The position numbers were made by a program, and so were the translations under genes. This document shows, piece after piece, positions 33,908-42,149 of a DNA stretch of 49,126 nucleotides. Source of the stretch: Marinitenerispora sediminis. Its GTDB lineage: Bacteria > Actinomycetota > Actinomycetes > Streptosporangiales > Streptosporangiaceae. The stretch covers positions 1-49,126 of the forward strand of contig NZ_QEIO01000026.1 of NCBI RefSeq assembly GCF_003336425.1, read 5' to 3'. Each line of letters starts with the position of its first letter. Within the stretch, counting starts at the first letter, position 1. The notes under the pieces are model-generated. The model was not told where the DNA came from, ran no database searches, and saw only the letters and a list, made by a program, of their open reading frames with translations.

Positions 33908-34774
33908 TCAGCCGGCCGCGGTGCCCTCCCCGGTCTCGGCCGGAAGGCCGGGGTCCTGGCCCCAGGCGCTCCACGAACCGGGGTACAGCCGGGCGCCGGC
34001 GAACCCCGCCAGCTCCAGGGCGAGCAGGTCGTGGCAGGCGGTGACCCCGGAGCCGCAGTACGCGGTGACCGTGGCGGCCCCCGCCGCTCCGAGCCCGGCG
34101 AAGCGCTCGCGCAGCCGCTCCGGCGGCGCGAACCGGCCGTCCGGCCCCAGGTTGTCCTGCCAGAACGCGCTGCGCGCGCTCGGGATGTGGCCGGGACGCG
34201 CGTCGACCGGCGCGGGCTGGGCGCCGGTGAACCGGCCGTGCGTGCGGGCGTCGAGCAGCAGCTGGCCGTCGTCGCCGGTCGCGGCGAGGACGGCCGCGGT
34301 GTCGACCACCCGGTCGGCCGGCCACGCGACCGGGGTCCGCGGCCGGGGCGAGGGTGCCACCGGGCCGCTCGGCAGGTCACCCGGCCAGGCCTGGATACCG
34401 CCGTCGAGCAGCGCGGCCGGCGAGCCGAGCACGCGCAGCATCCACACCAGGCGGGCCGCGACCGACCCTCCGGCGTCGTCGTAGGCGACCACGGGCGTGC
34501 CGTCCCCGATCCCGAGCGCGCCGGCGGCCACGGCGAACGCCTCCGGGGTCGGCAGCGGGTGGCGGCCGCCCTCTGGGCTAGCGGGGGCGGCGAGATCGGT
34601 GTCGACGTCCACGAACACCGCGCCCGGCAGGTGCCCGCCGAGGTAGGCGTCGCGGCCGGACCGTCCGTCCAGGTACCAGCGCACGTCGGCGACCAGCACC
34701 TCGTCGAGATGGTCGGCCAGCCAGTCGGCGCTGACGACGACGGGGAGGCGGGACGGCTCATCCGGCTGCGGCAT
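33908..34774 (-). CDS. Two-domain sulfurtransferase (3-mercaptopyruvate/thiosulfate type)
   Basis: A 288-residue protein with tandem rhodanese domains: inactive 1-135, active 155-288. Domain 1 has VADVRWYLDGRSGRDAYLGG and GHLPGAVFVDVDTDL. The active-site loop Cys240-Gly-Ser-Gly-Val-Thr is the 3-mercaptopyruvate form (rhodanese proper has CRKGVT), followed by AC. It transfers sulfane sulfur to thiols or cyanide in cysteine catabolism. The ATG at 34774 begins MPQPDEPSRLPVVVSADWLA, directly ahead of domain 1. It stands alone, convergent with the DUF418 gene and divergent from the DUF998 gene. Confidence 0.9.
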   Translation of the reverse strand: MPQPDEPSRLPVVVSADWLADHLDEVLVADVRWYLDGRSGRDAYLGGHLPGAVFVDVDTDLAAPASPEGGRHPLPTPEAFAVAAGALGIGDGTPVVAYDDAGGSVAARLVWMLRVLGSPAALLDGGIQAWPGDLPSGPVAPSPRPRTPVAWPADRVVDTAAVLAATGDDGQLLLDARTHGRFTGAQPAPVDARPGHIPSARSAFWQDNLGPDGRFAPPERLRERFAGLGAAGAATVTAYCGSGVTACHDLLALELAGFAGARLYPGSWSAWGQDPGLPAETGEGTAAG

Positions 34775-34999
34775 GGCCGCAGGATACAACGCGGATCCCC
34801 GACCGACCGGGGCGGCTGACCGAGGCGACCGATCGGGGCGACCGGCCTGGGGCCGGCCGCGCGGCGGCGGATGGCGCGTTTGCGCATTCCATACCAGCTC
34901 TGTACCCGACATTTCCGGGCGCCGGGCCGGACGGCCGGTGCGCGCTTCCTAGGGTCCCTACCGACGCCGCCCGGCGTCTGGGAAGCGACGGTCGATGCC

Positions 35000-35746
35000 A
35001 TGAGCGAGGGCACGCCGACCGGGCCGGAGCGCGTCCAGCCGGCCGTACTCGGCAGGTTCGCCTCGTCCGCCCTCGTCCTGGCGGTGGCGGCGATCCTCGT
35101 GGTGCACACGGACGGGGACATGGACCCCGTGAACCAGGTGGTGAGCTCCTTCGCCTTCTCCCGGTACGGGGTGCTGGTCGGGCCGGCCATCGCGGCGCTG
35201 AGCGTCGCATCGGCGGCGGTCTTCGCGGCCCTGCGGATGCGCTACGGGCCACTGGGCGGCCTCACCTGGACCCTGGCCGGCGTCTGGTGCGCGGGACTGC
35301 TGGTCGCGGCCTTCGTCCCCACGGACCCGACCGGGCACCCGGGCCTGTCGGTCGGCGGCGAGATCCACCGCTGGGCGACGCTGGGCAGCTTCTGCTGCCT
35401 GCCGGTGGCGTCGCTGCACCTGGCGTCCCGGCTCTCCGCGGTGAACCCGGCGGCCCCGGCCGCGGCGCTGCGCCGGCTCGCCCTGGCCAGCCTGGCCATG
35501 CTCGGGGTGATGCTGGTGATCACGCTGTACTGCCACCGCGCCGGGATCGGCATGGCGCAGCGGGCCATGCTGGTCACCGAGGTGGGCATCATCGCGGTCC
35601 TGCTCCGCAGCGCGGCCTCGCGGACCCGCCGGGGGCGCGCCGGACCCCCGGGTCAGGCCGTCCGCTGCGCCGCGCGGTCCAGCCGGCCGACGCGCCGCAG
35701 CCAGAGCAGGCCGAGTACGGGCAGCACCAGCGGGATGAAGAGGTAG
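35000..35746 (+). CDS. DUF998 membrane protein
   Basis: A 248-residue protein with about six hydrophobic segments. VNQVVSSFAFSRYGVLVGPA and AAFVPTDPTGHPGLSVGGEI, then HRWATLGSFCC, fit the DUF998 family, whose function is unknown. The last 31 codons run antisense through the 3' end of the convergent gene at 35653, an unusually long convergent overlap of 94 bp. The conserved part ends near residue 215, so the tail (Arg/Ser/Pro-rich) is probably not functional. A second DUF998 protein lies at 43528-44211. Confidence 0.75.
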   Translation: MSEGTPTGPERVQPAVLGRFASSALVLAVAAILVVHTDGDMDPVNQVVSSFAFSRYGVLVGPAIAALSVASAAVFAALRMRYGPLGGLTWTLAGVWCAGLLVAAFVPTDPTGHPGLSVGGEIHRWATLGSFCCLPVASLHLASRLSAVNPAAPAAALRRLALASLAMLGVMLVITLYCHRAGIGMAQRAMLVTEVGIIAVLLRSAASRTRRGRAGPPGQAVRCAARSSRPTRRSQSRPSTGSTSGMKR

Positions 35747-36099
35747 CCGCTGCCGTAGCGCGACCACACCGTGTCGTCGGGGAACGCGGCCGGGTCGAAC
35801 ACGCTGAGGGAGCCGACCACCAGCACCCCGGCCAGCTCCACGGCGCACGACACCATGGCCACCCGGTGCGAGGTGCGGCCGGTGCGCGCGATCCCCACGG
35901 CGGCGACGAGGTAGACGAGGCCGGCCAGCGCCGAGAGCAGGTAGGCGAGCGGGGCCTCGTCGAACCTGGTGAGGATCTGCACGGCGGCGCGCGCGGTGGC
36001 CGCGAGGGCGAACACCGCGTACACCGCGACCAGCACCCGGCCGGGACCGCTGCGGCTGGCCGGTGCGGAGGCGGACGGGGGCGCGGACTCAGAGGACAC
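35653..36099 (-). CDS. Small integral membrane protein
   Basis: A 148-residue protein with four predicted membrane helices (about 22-42, 52-70, 82-98, 118-136). LTRFDEAPLAYLLSALAGLV and TVWSRYGSGYLFIPLVLPVL resemble unannotated four-helix membrane proteins of actinobacteria; I recognise no functional motif. It starts 11 bp inside the end of the upstream gene at 36089-36454, so the two form an operon of paired small membrane proteins. Confidence 0.7.
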   Translation of the reverse strand: MSSESAPPSASAPASRSGPGRVLVAVYAVFALAATARAAVQILTRFDEAPLAYLLSALAGLVYLVAAVGIARTGRTSHRVAMVSCAVELAGVLVVGSLSVFDPAAFPDDTVWSRYGSGYLFIPLVLPVLGLLWLRRVGRLDRAAQRTA

Positions 36100-36454
36100 T
36101 CGGATCCCAGATCTGTTCGAGCCGGACCATCATCACCGGCAGGATGAGACAGGCGAACGCGATCACCGCCGGGCCCCACCGGCTGCGCTCCATGAACCCC
36201 CACACGGCGCACGCCGGCGGGATGAGCACCACGGTGGCGAGGTAGCCGACGAAGGTGATCGTCTCGGCGGGCCGCTCCCCGCCGACCATCAGCACCGTCG
36301 ACACCACCGCTTGCCCGATCAGCAGCAGCTCCAGCACCGCGATGGCGACGAGGTGCGGCACCACCATCGGCTGGTCGCGCACGGTGGAGACCAGGCACCA
36401 CACGGCGAGGGCCAGCGACGCGATCTCGATGGTCGTGGTCAGTCCGTCAACCAC
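36089..36454 (-). CDS. Small integral membrane protein, operon partner
   Basis: A 121-residue protein with four hydrophobic segments and no known motif. The GTG at 36454 has an ideal GGAGG 6 nt upstream, which decides the start; the open frame further upstream crosses the promoter and operator. The C-terminus overlaps the next gene by 11 bp. Similar size and helix number to its partner suggests a two-component membrane complex, but this is conjecture. A BlaI-like inverted repeat lies 50 bp upstream. Confidence 0.7.
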   Translation of the reverse strand: MVDGLTTTIEIASLALAVWCLVSTVRDQPMVVPHLVAIAVLELLLIGQAVVSTVLMVGGERPAETITFVGYLATVVLIPPACAVWGFMERSRWGPAVIAFACLILPVMMVRLEQIWDPSVL

Positions 36455-36818
36455 GCGTGCCTCCGGGCATCGTGCGGTACCTCCAAGGTCCGCTCGGCAG
36501 TCATTACTACGCAATGTAGTACGCGGTGCGGGCCATCGAAAATCCGGCCGGTCGAACGCGGGGCTCCCGCGCGGCCGCGCCCCCGGCGCCGGGCCGTGGT
36601 GCCGTCCGGGTCCCTTCGGCCGCCGCCGATACCCGGTCCGGACCCCGGGCGCCGAGGAAGATCGCTGGTCTGCCGCGGGTAAAGACACGGCAACTCCGCG
36701 GTTCGCTCACCCGCGGCCGCCGGCCGTTCCGGCAGAGTTACGGAGGGTCATCGGGTGATCGCTCAGCACGCTTTGATGGCCACACGCATCGATAACCGTT
36801 GACGAGAAAGGCTGTCCT
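36455..36818. other. Divergent intergenic region (364 bp)
   Basis: It separates the two-membrane-protein operon (minus) from the small secreted protein (plus). Apart from the operator-like repeat at 36506-36520 and an 8-bp inverted repeat CCGCGGGT / ACCCGCGG around 36675-36720, nothing is recognised. Confidence 0.5.
36506..36520. promoter_or_regulatory. BlaI/MecI-like operator candidate
   Basis: ACTAC-GCAAT-GTAGT is a perfect 5-bp inverted repeat in a locally AT-rich patch 52 bp upstream of the GTG at 36454. From memory, BlaI-family repressors bind TACTACA-type half-sites facing TGTAGTA, which this nearly matches. No blaI gene is in the window. Confidence 0.4.
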
Positions 36819-37037
36819 ATGCGCGCCATGAAGAAGATCGCGACCGTTGGTGTGGTCAGCGCTGCCATGTTCGGCTTCGGGGCGGGCCCCGCGCTCGCGA
36901 CCGGGCACGACAGGCACCACGAGAAGGAGCTGGAGATCGTCGCGCAGTGTCTCCAGAACCAGGAGAACGGCCCCGCGGTGATCAACGTCGGCCTGATCCT
37001 GAACCTGCTCTCGCAGTGCACCGCGGACAACGACTAG
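36819..37037 (+). CDS. Small secreted protein, chaplin-like
   Basis: A 72-residue protein. Residues 1-28 form a signal peptide (MRAMKK, hydrophobic core, cleavage after ALA in GPALA-TGHD). The mature part is about 44 residues: a His/Glu-rich stretch, then QCLQNQENGPAVINVGLILN then LLSQC. Two Cys frame an Asn/Val/Ile/Leu-rich beta-prone segment. This echoes the chaplin core (C-N-x-INVVGLLN...C) but is shorter and departs at several positions, so the call is similarity of pattern, not proven homology. Secreted, probably disulfide-bonded, possibly at the cell surface. ATG preceded by AAAGG; monocistronic with its own terminator. Confidence 0.6.
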   Translation: MRAMKKIATVGVVSAAMFGFGAGPALATGHDRHHEKELEIVAQCLQNQENGPAVINVGLILNLLSQCTADND

Positions 37038-37063
37038 CGACCGCACCCGGTTCCCGGCCGTGA

Positions 37064-37097
37064 GCCCGCCCCGTCGCGTTCGGACGACGGGGCGGGC
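37064..37097. terminator. Strong bidirectional hairpin terminator
   Basis: GCCCGCCCCGTCG pairs perfectly (13 bp) with CGACGGGGCGGGC over an 8-nt loop, between the convergent stops of the small secreted protein and the glycerol facilitator. Confidence 0.8.
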
Positions 37098-37105
37098 TTC
37101 GACGG

Positions 37106-37825
37106 TCACACCAGCGAGTAGACCGCCATCCCCAGACCGCCTCCCACCAGGCCGCCGATCACCGGACCGACGACCGGGATCCAGGCGTAGCCCCAGTCGG
37201 AGCCGCCCTTCCCGGCGATGGGCAGCAGCTGGTGCATGATGCGGGGGCCGAGGTCGCGCGCCGGGTTGATGGCGTACCCGGTCGGCCCGCCCAGCGAGAG
37301 CCCGATGCCCACCACGAGCAGGGCGACGATGAGCACCCCGGTGCCCGACACCGCCAGCCCGGTGTTCTGGCCCGTCGCCACGATCACGAACACCAGCGCG
37401 AAGGTGCCGATGATCTCGGTGAGCAGGTTCTGCACGGGGTTGCGGACCTCGGGCGCGGTGGAGAACACGCCGAGGAACGGCCCCTCGGAGGCGCGGAACT
37501 GGCCGAGGTAGGCGAGCCAGACCAGCGTCGCGCCGAGCATGGCGCCGAGGAACTGCCCGGCGAAGTAGACCGGGACCAGCGGCCAGTCCCCGCTCTCCAG
37601 CGCCAGCCCGAGCGTGACCGCCGGGTTGAGGTGCCCGCCCGACAGCGGCAGCGCCAGGTAGGCGCCGGCCATGACGCCGAACCCCCAGCCGAACGCGATG
37701 GCCACCCAGCCGGCGTTCTTCGCCTTGGAGCGGTTCAGGGTGACCGCGGCGCACACCCCGCCGCCGAACAGGACGAGTATCGCCGTCCCGAACAACTCCC
37801 CGACGAAGATCGATGCCGGTGTCAT
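37106..37825 (-). CDS. glpF: Glycerol facilitator / aquaglyceroporin (MIP family)
   Basis: A 239-residue six-helix channel. Both NPA boxes are present: GGHLNPAVT (67-69) and [13 protein letters not shown] (187-189). The Asp after the second NPAR (Asp191) and the LGPR tail are the marks of glycerol-conducting GlpF rather than water-only AqpZ. It lets glycerol and similar polyols diffuse through the plasma membrane. The ATG follows GGAGG. glpK and glpD are not adjacent, unlike the usual glpFKD arrangement, so it stands alone. A CTGAAAC...GTTTCAG palindrome lies 80 bp upstream. Confidence 0.9.
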   Translation of the reverse strand: MTPASIFVGELFGTAILVLFGGGVCAAVTLNRSKAKNAGWVAIAFGWGFGVMAGAYLALPLSGGHLNPAVTLGLALESGDWPLVPVYFAGQFLGAMLGATLVWLAYLGQFRASEGPFLGVFSTAPEVRNPVQNLLTEIIGTFALVFVIVATGQNTGLAVSGTGVLIVALLVVGIGLSLGGPTGYAINPARDLGPRIMHQLLPIAGKGGSDWGYAWIPVVGPVIGGLVGGGLGMAVYSLV

Positions 37826-37905
37826 GAGGGCCTCCGATCGGCATGGCGTAACAGGACCGAAATACCGTTCGCATACCCCTCCGGAACCCGGACTATGACG
37901 ATTCG

Positions 37906-37921
37906 CTGAAACGTGTTTCAG
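37906..37921. promoter_or_regulatory. Palindromic operator between glpF and helR
   Basis: CTGAAAC-GT-GTTTCAG is a perfect 7-bp inverted repeat, 81 bp upstream of glpF and 205 bp upstream of helR. The form resembles LacI- or IclR/TetR-type operators. Proximity favours control of glpF. Confidence 0.5.
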
Positions 37922-38126
37922 AAATCCGCCGGATGTCCGGTCCCGCGGGCCCGCCGCCGCGGCCGAATTGCCCCGTGCGGCGCGCTCGCGCTAGCATCCT
38001 CGAATCGTTCTGGCGGCGACTCCACTTCGCGCGCTGAGGATCGGCACGAACCGGGGGAGCCCGGGGCGGGACCCACGCACCCGCCGCCGGCTGTCCGATC
38101 CCGCCGAAAGACAAGGCTGCCGTTCC

Positions 38127-40223
38127 ATGGCCGAACCCTCCGCCGCCCCCGAACCCGACGTCGAGATCCGCGCCGAGCGGGCGCACCTGGCCGCCGCCCG
38201 TGCCGCGCTGCGCGACATGCGCGCCAACGTCCTCGGTACCGAGACCGCGCTCGGCGACATCGTCGGCGACAAGTACACCAACGAGGTGCTCCGGCGTGCC
38301 CGCGCCCGGCGGGCCGAGGAGCTGGTCGACCTCCCCGACGTTCCACTGTTCTTCGGCCGCCTCGACTTCGAGCCCGGCACCGTCTTCGACTCCGATCCCG
38401 CGGCGGGTCCGCCCGCCGGCCCGGACGGCGACCGCGTGCACATCGGGCGCCGGCACGTCCACGACGCCGCCGGCACGCCGCTGGTGCTGGACTGGCGGGC
38501 CCCGATCTCGGTCGCGTTCTACCGCGCCACCCCCGACGACCCCATGGGCGTGCGCTCCCGCCGCCGCTACGGCTTCGACGCCCGCGCCGAACTCACCGCC
38601 TACGAGGACGAGTCCCTGACCTCGGCGGGGGAGGGGCCCGCCGAGGGCGGCGCACTGCTGGCGGCCGAGATCGAACGCCCCCGCTCCGGCCCCATGCGCG
38701 ACATCGTCGCCACCATCCAGCCCGAGCAGGACGACCTCGTCCGCGCCCCCCTGGAGCACACCCTGTGCGTCCAGGGCGCCCCCGGCACCGGCAAGACCGC
38801 CGTCGGCCTGCACCGCATCGCCTACCTCCTCTACCACCAGCGCAAGCGGCTGTCCCGGTCGGGTGTGGCCATCATCGGTCCCAACCGCTCCTTCCTCGCC
38901 TACATCCGCAACGTCCTGCCCGCTCTCGGCGAGGTCGACGTCACCCAGACCACCGTCGAGGACCTCCTCGGCCACGCCGAGGTGCGCGCCACCGACACCC
39001 CCGCCGCCGCCCGCGTCAAGGGCGACGCCCGCATGGCCGAGGTGCTCCGCCGCGACCTGTGGTCGCTGCCCGCACCGCCCGCCGAGCCCCTCGTCGTGCA
39101 GCGCGGATCCCGCCGCTGGCGGCTGTACCCCGACGAACTCGGCCACCTGCTCACCGAGCTGCGGACCCGGGGCGTCGCCTACGGCTCGGGGCGCGACCTG
39201 CTCGCCCACCGCATCGCCCACGCTGTCCTGTCCCGCATGGAAGCGGCCGGCGAAACCTGTGACGACCGCACCCACAACCAGGTCCGCCGCGACCGCGCCG
39301 TACGCGCGGCCGTCAACGCCGCCTGGCCCAAGGCCGATCCGGTGCGCCTGGTGTTCGGCCTGCTCACCGACCCCGAACGCCTCGCCCGCGCCGCCGAGGG
39401 CTTGCTCACCCCCGACGAGCAGGCCGCGATCCTGCTGCCCGGCCGGCCCCGCGGCCCCAAGTCCGCGCGCTGGTCCACCGCCGACCTCGCCCTCATCGAC
39501 GAGGCCGCCGGCCTGATCGAGCGCCCCGCCGGCTTCGGCCACATCGTGCTGGACGAGGCCCAGGACCTCACCCCCATGCAGGCCCGCGCCATCGCCCGCC
39601 GCGCGGGCACCGGCTCGCTGACCGTGCTCGGCGACATCGCCCAGACCACCGTCTCCGCCGCGCCCGCCGACTGGACGGCCCTGCTCGCCCACCTCGGCCG
39701 GCCCGAGGCCCGCCTCGCGGTCCTGGACCGGGGCTTCCGGGTGCCCGCCCAGATCATCGACTTCGCCGCCCGCCTGCTGCCGGTGATCGCGCCGGGACTG
39801 GGCGCCCCCACCGCCGTGCGCCGGACCGCCGGCGCGCTGCGCGTCACCGCGACCGAACCGCACCGCCACCTCGACGCGGTGACCGACGCCTGCGCGCGGG
39901 CGCTGCGCGGCCAGGGCTCGGTCGGCCTGATCGCCGCCGACAGCGACCTGCCCGGCCTGCACGGCGAACTCACCCGGGCCGGGCTGGCCCCCTCGCTCCT
40001 GGGCGAGGACCCCGACGCCCTGGAGGGCGCCCGCCTGGTCTGCGTGCCGGCGTCCCTGGCCAAGGGCCTGGAGTTCGACGCCGTGGTCGCGGTCGAACCC
40101 GCCCGCATCGCCGCGGCCGAGGAGCGCGGCCTGCACCGCCTCTACGTCGTCCTCACCCGCGCGGTGTCCACGCTGCACGTGGTGCACACCCAGCCCCTCC
40201 CCGAACCCCTGCGCGCCGGATGA
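38127..40223 (+). CDS. helR: HelR-type RNA polymerase-recycling ATPase (HelD/UvrD-like)
   Basis: A 698-residue superfamily-1 helicase-like ATPase. The N-terminal coiled region (about 15-65, rich in Ala/Arg) contacts RNA polymerase in HelD proteins. LDWRAPISVAFYRATPDDP is the family signature. Walker A GAPGTGKT is at 217-224, and IVLDEAQDLTPMQ (motif II) near residue 475. LDRGFRVPAQI and LVCVPASLAKGLEFDAVV follow, with LYVVLTRA at the C-terminus. Length and motifs fit the actinobacterial HelR class, which dissociates stalled or rifamycin-bound RNA polymerase and can give rifamycin tolerance. I see no rifamycin-associated element upstream. Start at ATG 38127 with AAGG about 10 nt ahead. Confidence 0.88.
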   Translation: MAEPSAAPEPDVEIRAERAHLAAARAALRDMRANVLGTETALGDIVGDKYTNEVLRRARARRAEELVDLPDVPLFFGRLDFEPGTVFDSDPAAGPPAGPDGDRVHIGRRHVHDAAGTPLVLDWRAPISVAFYRATPDDPMGVRSRRRYGFDARAELTAYEDESLTSAGEGPAEGGALLAAEIERPRSGPMRDIVATIQPEQDDLVRAPLEHTLCVQGAPGTGKTAVGLHRIAYLLYHQRKRLSRSGVAIIGPNRSFLAYIRNVLPALGEVDVTQTTVEDLLGHAEVRATDTPAAARVKGDARMAEVLRRDLWSLPAPPAEPLVVQRGSRRWRLYPDELGHLLTELRTRGVAYGSGRDLLAHRIAHAVLSRMEAAGETCDDRTHNQVRRDRAVRAAVNAAWPKADPVRLVFGLLTDPERLARAAEGLLTPDEQAAILLPGRPRGPKSARWSTADLALIDEAAGLIERPAGFGHIVLDEAQDLTPMQARAIARRAGTGSLTVLGDIAQTTVSAAPADWTALLAHLGRPEARLAVLDRGFRVPAQIIDFAARLLPVIAPGLGAPTAVRRTAGALRVTATEPHRHLDAVTDACARALRGQGSVGLIAADSDLPGLHGELTRAGLAPSLLGEDPDALEGARLVCVPASLAKGLEFDAVVAVEPARIAAAEERGLHRLYVVLTRAVSTLHVVHTQPLPEPLRAG

Positions 40224-40242
40224 CGGCCGCGCGGGCGGGCGC

Positions 40243-40273
40243 TTGACCCTCCCGCCGTGTGAGGCCCTGTACT
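40243..40273 (+). promoter_or_regulatory. MerR-type promoter with 19-bp spacer
   Basis: TTGACC (40243-40248) and TGTACT (40268-40273) are 19 bp apart, the over-long spacer that MerR activators shorten by twisting the DNA. The spacer contains CCTC...GAGG, an imperfect dyad centred where MerR dimers bind. It lies 10 bp before the MerR gene, so autoregulation is expected. Confidence 0.75.
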
Positions 40274-40283
40274 CGGAGGTGCC

Positions 40284-41108
40284 ATGTTCACCATCGGAGA
40301 CTTCGCCAAGCACGGGCGGGTGTCGGTCCGCATGCTGCGGCACTACGACGCCATCGGGCTGCTGCGCCCCGCCCGCGTGGACCCCGCCACCGGCTACCGC
40401 TACTACGAGGCCGGCCAGCTCGCCCGCCTGAACCGCGTCATCGCGCTGAAGGACCTCGGATTCACGCTGCGGCAGGTGCGGTCGATCCTCGGCGACCGCG
40501 TGAGCGCGGAGGAGCTGCGCGGGATGCTTCGGCTGCGGCGGGCCGAGCTGGAGACCGCCGTCGCCGACACGTCGGCGCGGCTCGCCCGGGTCGAGGCGCG
40601 GCTCCGGACACTCGAAAGCGAGGGAGCGATGTCCGCCGACGACATCGTCGTCAAGACCGTCCCGCCCGTCCGGCTCGCGGAGCTGACCGGGAGCGCCGCG
40701 AGCTACGAGCCGCAGGACATCGGGCCGGTCGTCGGCCCGCTGTTCGAGGAGCTGTGCCGCCGGCTGGAGGCAGCCGGCGTGCCGCCGGCCGGTCCGGCCC
40801 TCGCGCGCTACGCGGACGCCCCCGGCGGGGCGGTCACCGTGCACGCGGGGATGCCGGTCGCGGCGCACGTCGGCCATGTGCCGGGCGCGGAGGTCGTCGA
40901 GCTGCCCGCGGTGGAGCGCGTCGCCGCCGTCGTGCACCGCGGAACGATGGCCGACGTCCTCCCCACGGCCCAGGCCCTGGCCAGGTGGATCGACGCCAAC
41001 GGCTACCGCTCCACGGGGTACGCCCGCGAGGTCACGATCGCCGCCCCGGAGGACCCCGCCCAATGGGTCACCGAGCTCCAGGAGCCCGTTGCCGAGGCGG
41101 CCGGATGA
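40284..41108 (+). CDS. MerR-family regulator with GyrI-like ligand domain
   Basis: A 274-residue regulator. The MerR winged helix (1-75: MFTIGDFAKHGRVSVRMLRH then YDAIGLL) is followed by a coiled-coil dimer helix (about 80-120) and a GyrI-like/AraC effector-binding domain (about 122-270: VKTVPPVRLAELTGS, then YAREVTIAAPEDPAQW). This is the BmrR/BltR-type layout, where the C-terminal domain binds hydrophobic drugs. ATG with CGGAGG at ideal spacing, under its own MerR-type promoter. The next gene begins inside its stop codon (ATGA), so they are cotranscribed and the partner is the likely effector gene. Confidence 0.9.
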   Translation: MFTIGDFAKHGRVSVRMLRHYDAIGLLRPARVDPATGYRYYEAGQLARLNRVIALKDLGFTLRQVRSILGDRVSAEELRGMLRLRRAELETAVADTSARLARVEARLRTLESEGAMSADDIVVKTVPPVRLAELTGSAASYEPQDIGPVVGPLFEELCRRLEAAGVPPAGPALARYADAPGGAVTVHAGMPVAAHVGHVPGAEVVELPAVERVAAVVHRGTMADVLPTAQALARWIDANGYRSTGYAREVTIAAPEDPAQWVTELQEPVAEAAG

Positions 41109-42094
41109 CCGCCTCCGCTCCGCCGCCGGACCGCGACGAGGGGCTCCCCGCGGCGCGCTACGTCGGCTCCGGCCCCTACTGCTACGCCGACTCCCTGGCG
41201 ATGGTGCTCGGCGCCGAGGCCCCGCCGCCCGGGGTCGTCGAGACGCTGACCGGCTCGCCGTTCGGCGTCCAGGTGGCCCCCGACTCCCTCCCGTACTTCG
41301 ACCCGCACGGCTGGGACCCCGAGATCGGCCTGGACACCGCGATCGCCCTGCTCGGCTGGCGCTGCCGGCCCGACGCCGGCGGGACCCCGGAGGAGGCCGT
41401 GGCCCGCCTGCGGGCGGCCTGCGCCCGGGGCCCCGTCCTCGCCGGACCCGTGGACCTGGGGCTGCTGCGCTACCGGCCCGGCGCCGAGGCCGAGGAGGGG
41501 GGCGACCACTACCTCGTCGTCCTCGGAGTCGAGGACGGCACCGTGCTGCTGCACGATCCGCACGGCCACCCCTACGCCACCCTGCCCACGGCGACGTTCA
41601 CGGCGGCGTGGCGGGCCGAGGCGGTCTACTACACCGACCGGCCGTTCGTGCTGCGCAGCGGCTTCGTCCGCGAGCACCGCGTCACCGGGGCCGAGGCGCT
41701 GCGGCGCTCGCTCCCCCTGGCGGCCCGGTGGCTGGCCGGCCGCGCGGAGCCCTCCACCGCCCCGGGAACGCTCGGCGGGGCCGACGCCGTCGAGGAGCTG
41801 GCCGCCCGGGTACGGCGCGGACTCGACCCGGTCGTCCGCGCCCACCTGGCGGCGTTCGCGGTCCGGGTCGGGGCGCGCAGGCTCGCCGACGCGGCGCGGT
41901 GCCTGGCCGGACTGGACCTGCCCCGCGCCGCGGCTGTCGCTGACAAGCAGGCCCGGATCGTGGGCGGCCTGCAGTACCCCGCCGCCGTCGGCGACGACCG
42001 GGAGCTGGCGGCGGGGCTGCGCCGGCTGGCCCCCACCTACGAGCGGCTGCGCGGGGAGCTGGCCGCGGCCGCGGCGGCCGCGGGGCACCCCTGA
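41105..42094 (+). CDS. BtrH/C39-peptidase-like protein (papain-like fold)
   Basis: A 329-residue protein. The N-terminal half looks papain-like: GPYCYADSLAMVLG with Cys26, GGDHYLVVLGVEDGTVLLHD with His135 and Asp151. These could form a Cys-His-Asp triad as in C39-type peptidases and BtrH-like acyl/amide transferases. The C-terminal half (about 190-329) is helical and Ala/Leu/Arg-rich. No signal peptide or membrane segment, so cytosolic. It could be a peptidase or an acyltransferase; the sequence does not decide. It overlaps the MerR gene by 4 bp and ends 55 bp before the threonine leader ORF. Confidence 0.65.
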   Translation: MTASAPPPDRDEGLPAARYVGSGPYCYADSLAMVLGAEAPPPGVVETLTGSPFGVQVAPDSLPYFDPHGWDPEIGLDTAIALLGWRCRPDAGGTPEEAVARLRAACARGPVLAGPVDLGLLRYRPGAEAEEGGDHYLVVLGVEDGTVLLHDPHGHPYATLPTATFTAAWRAEAVYYTDRPFVLRSGFVREHRVTGAEALRRSLPLAARWLAGRAEPSTAPGTLGGADAVEELAARVRRGLDPVVRAHLAAFAVRVGARRLADAARCLAGLDLPRAAAVADKQARIVGGLQYPAAVGDDRELAAGLRRLAPTYERLRGELAAAAAAAGHP

Positions 42095-42136
42095 CCCCGC
42101 CCGACCGCCGGACCCCGACGGCCGCACCCCCTCTGG

Positions 42137-42142
42137 TAGCGT
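42137..42142 (+). promoter_or_regulatory. -10 element of the thrS-like leader (leaderless start)
   Basis: TAGCGT fits TANNNT and ends 7 bp before the ATG of the leader ORF (42150), so transcription would begin at or next to that ATG. No convincing -35 is seen about 17 bp upstream. Confidence 0.5.
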
Positions 42143-42149
42143 TCCCGGT

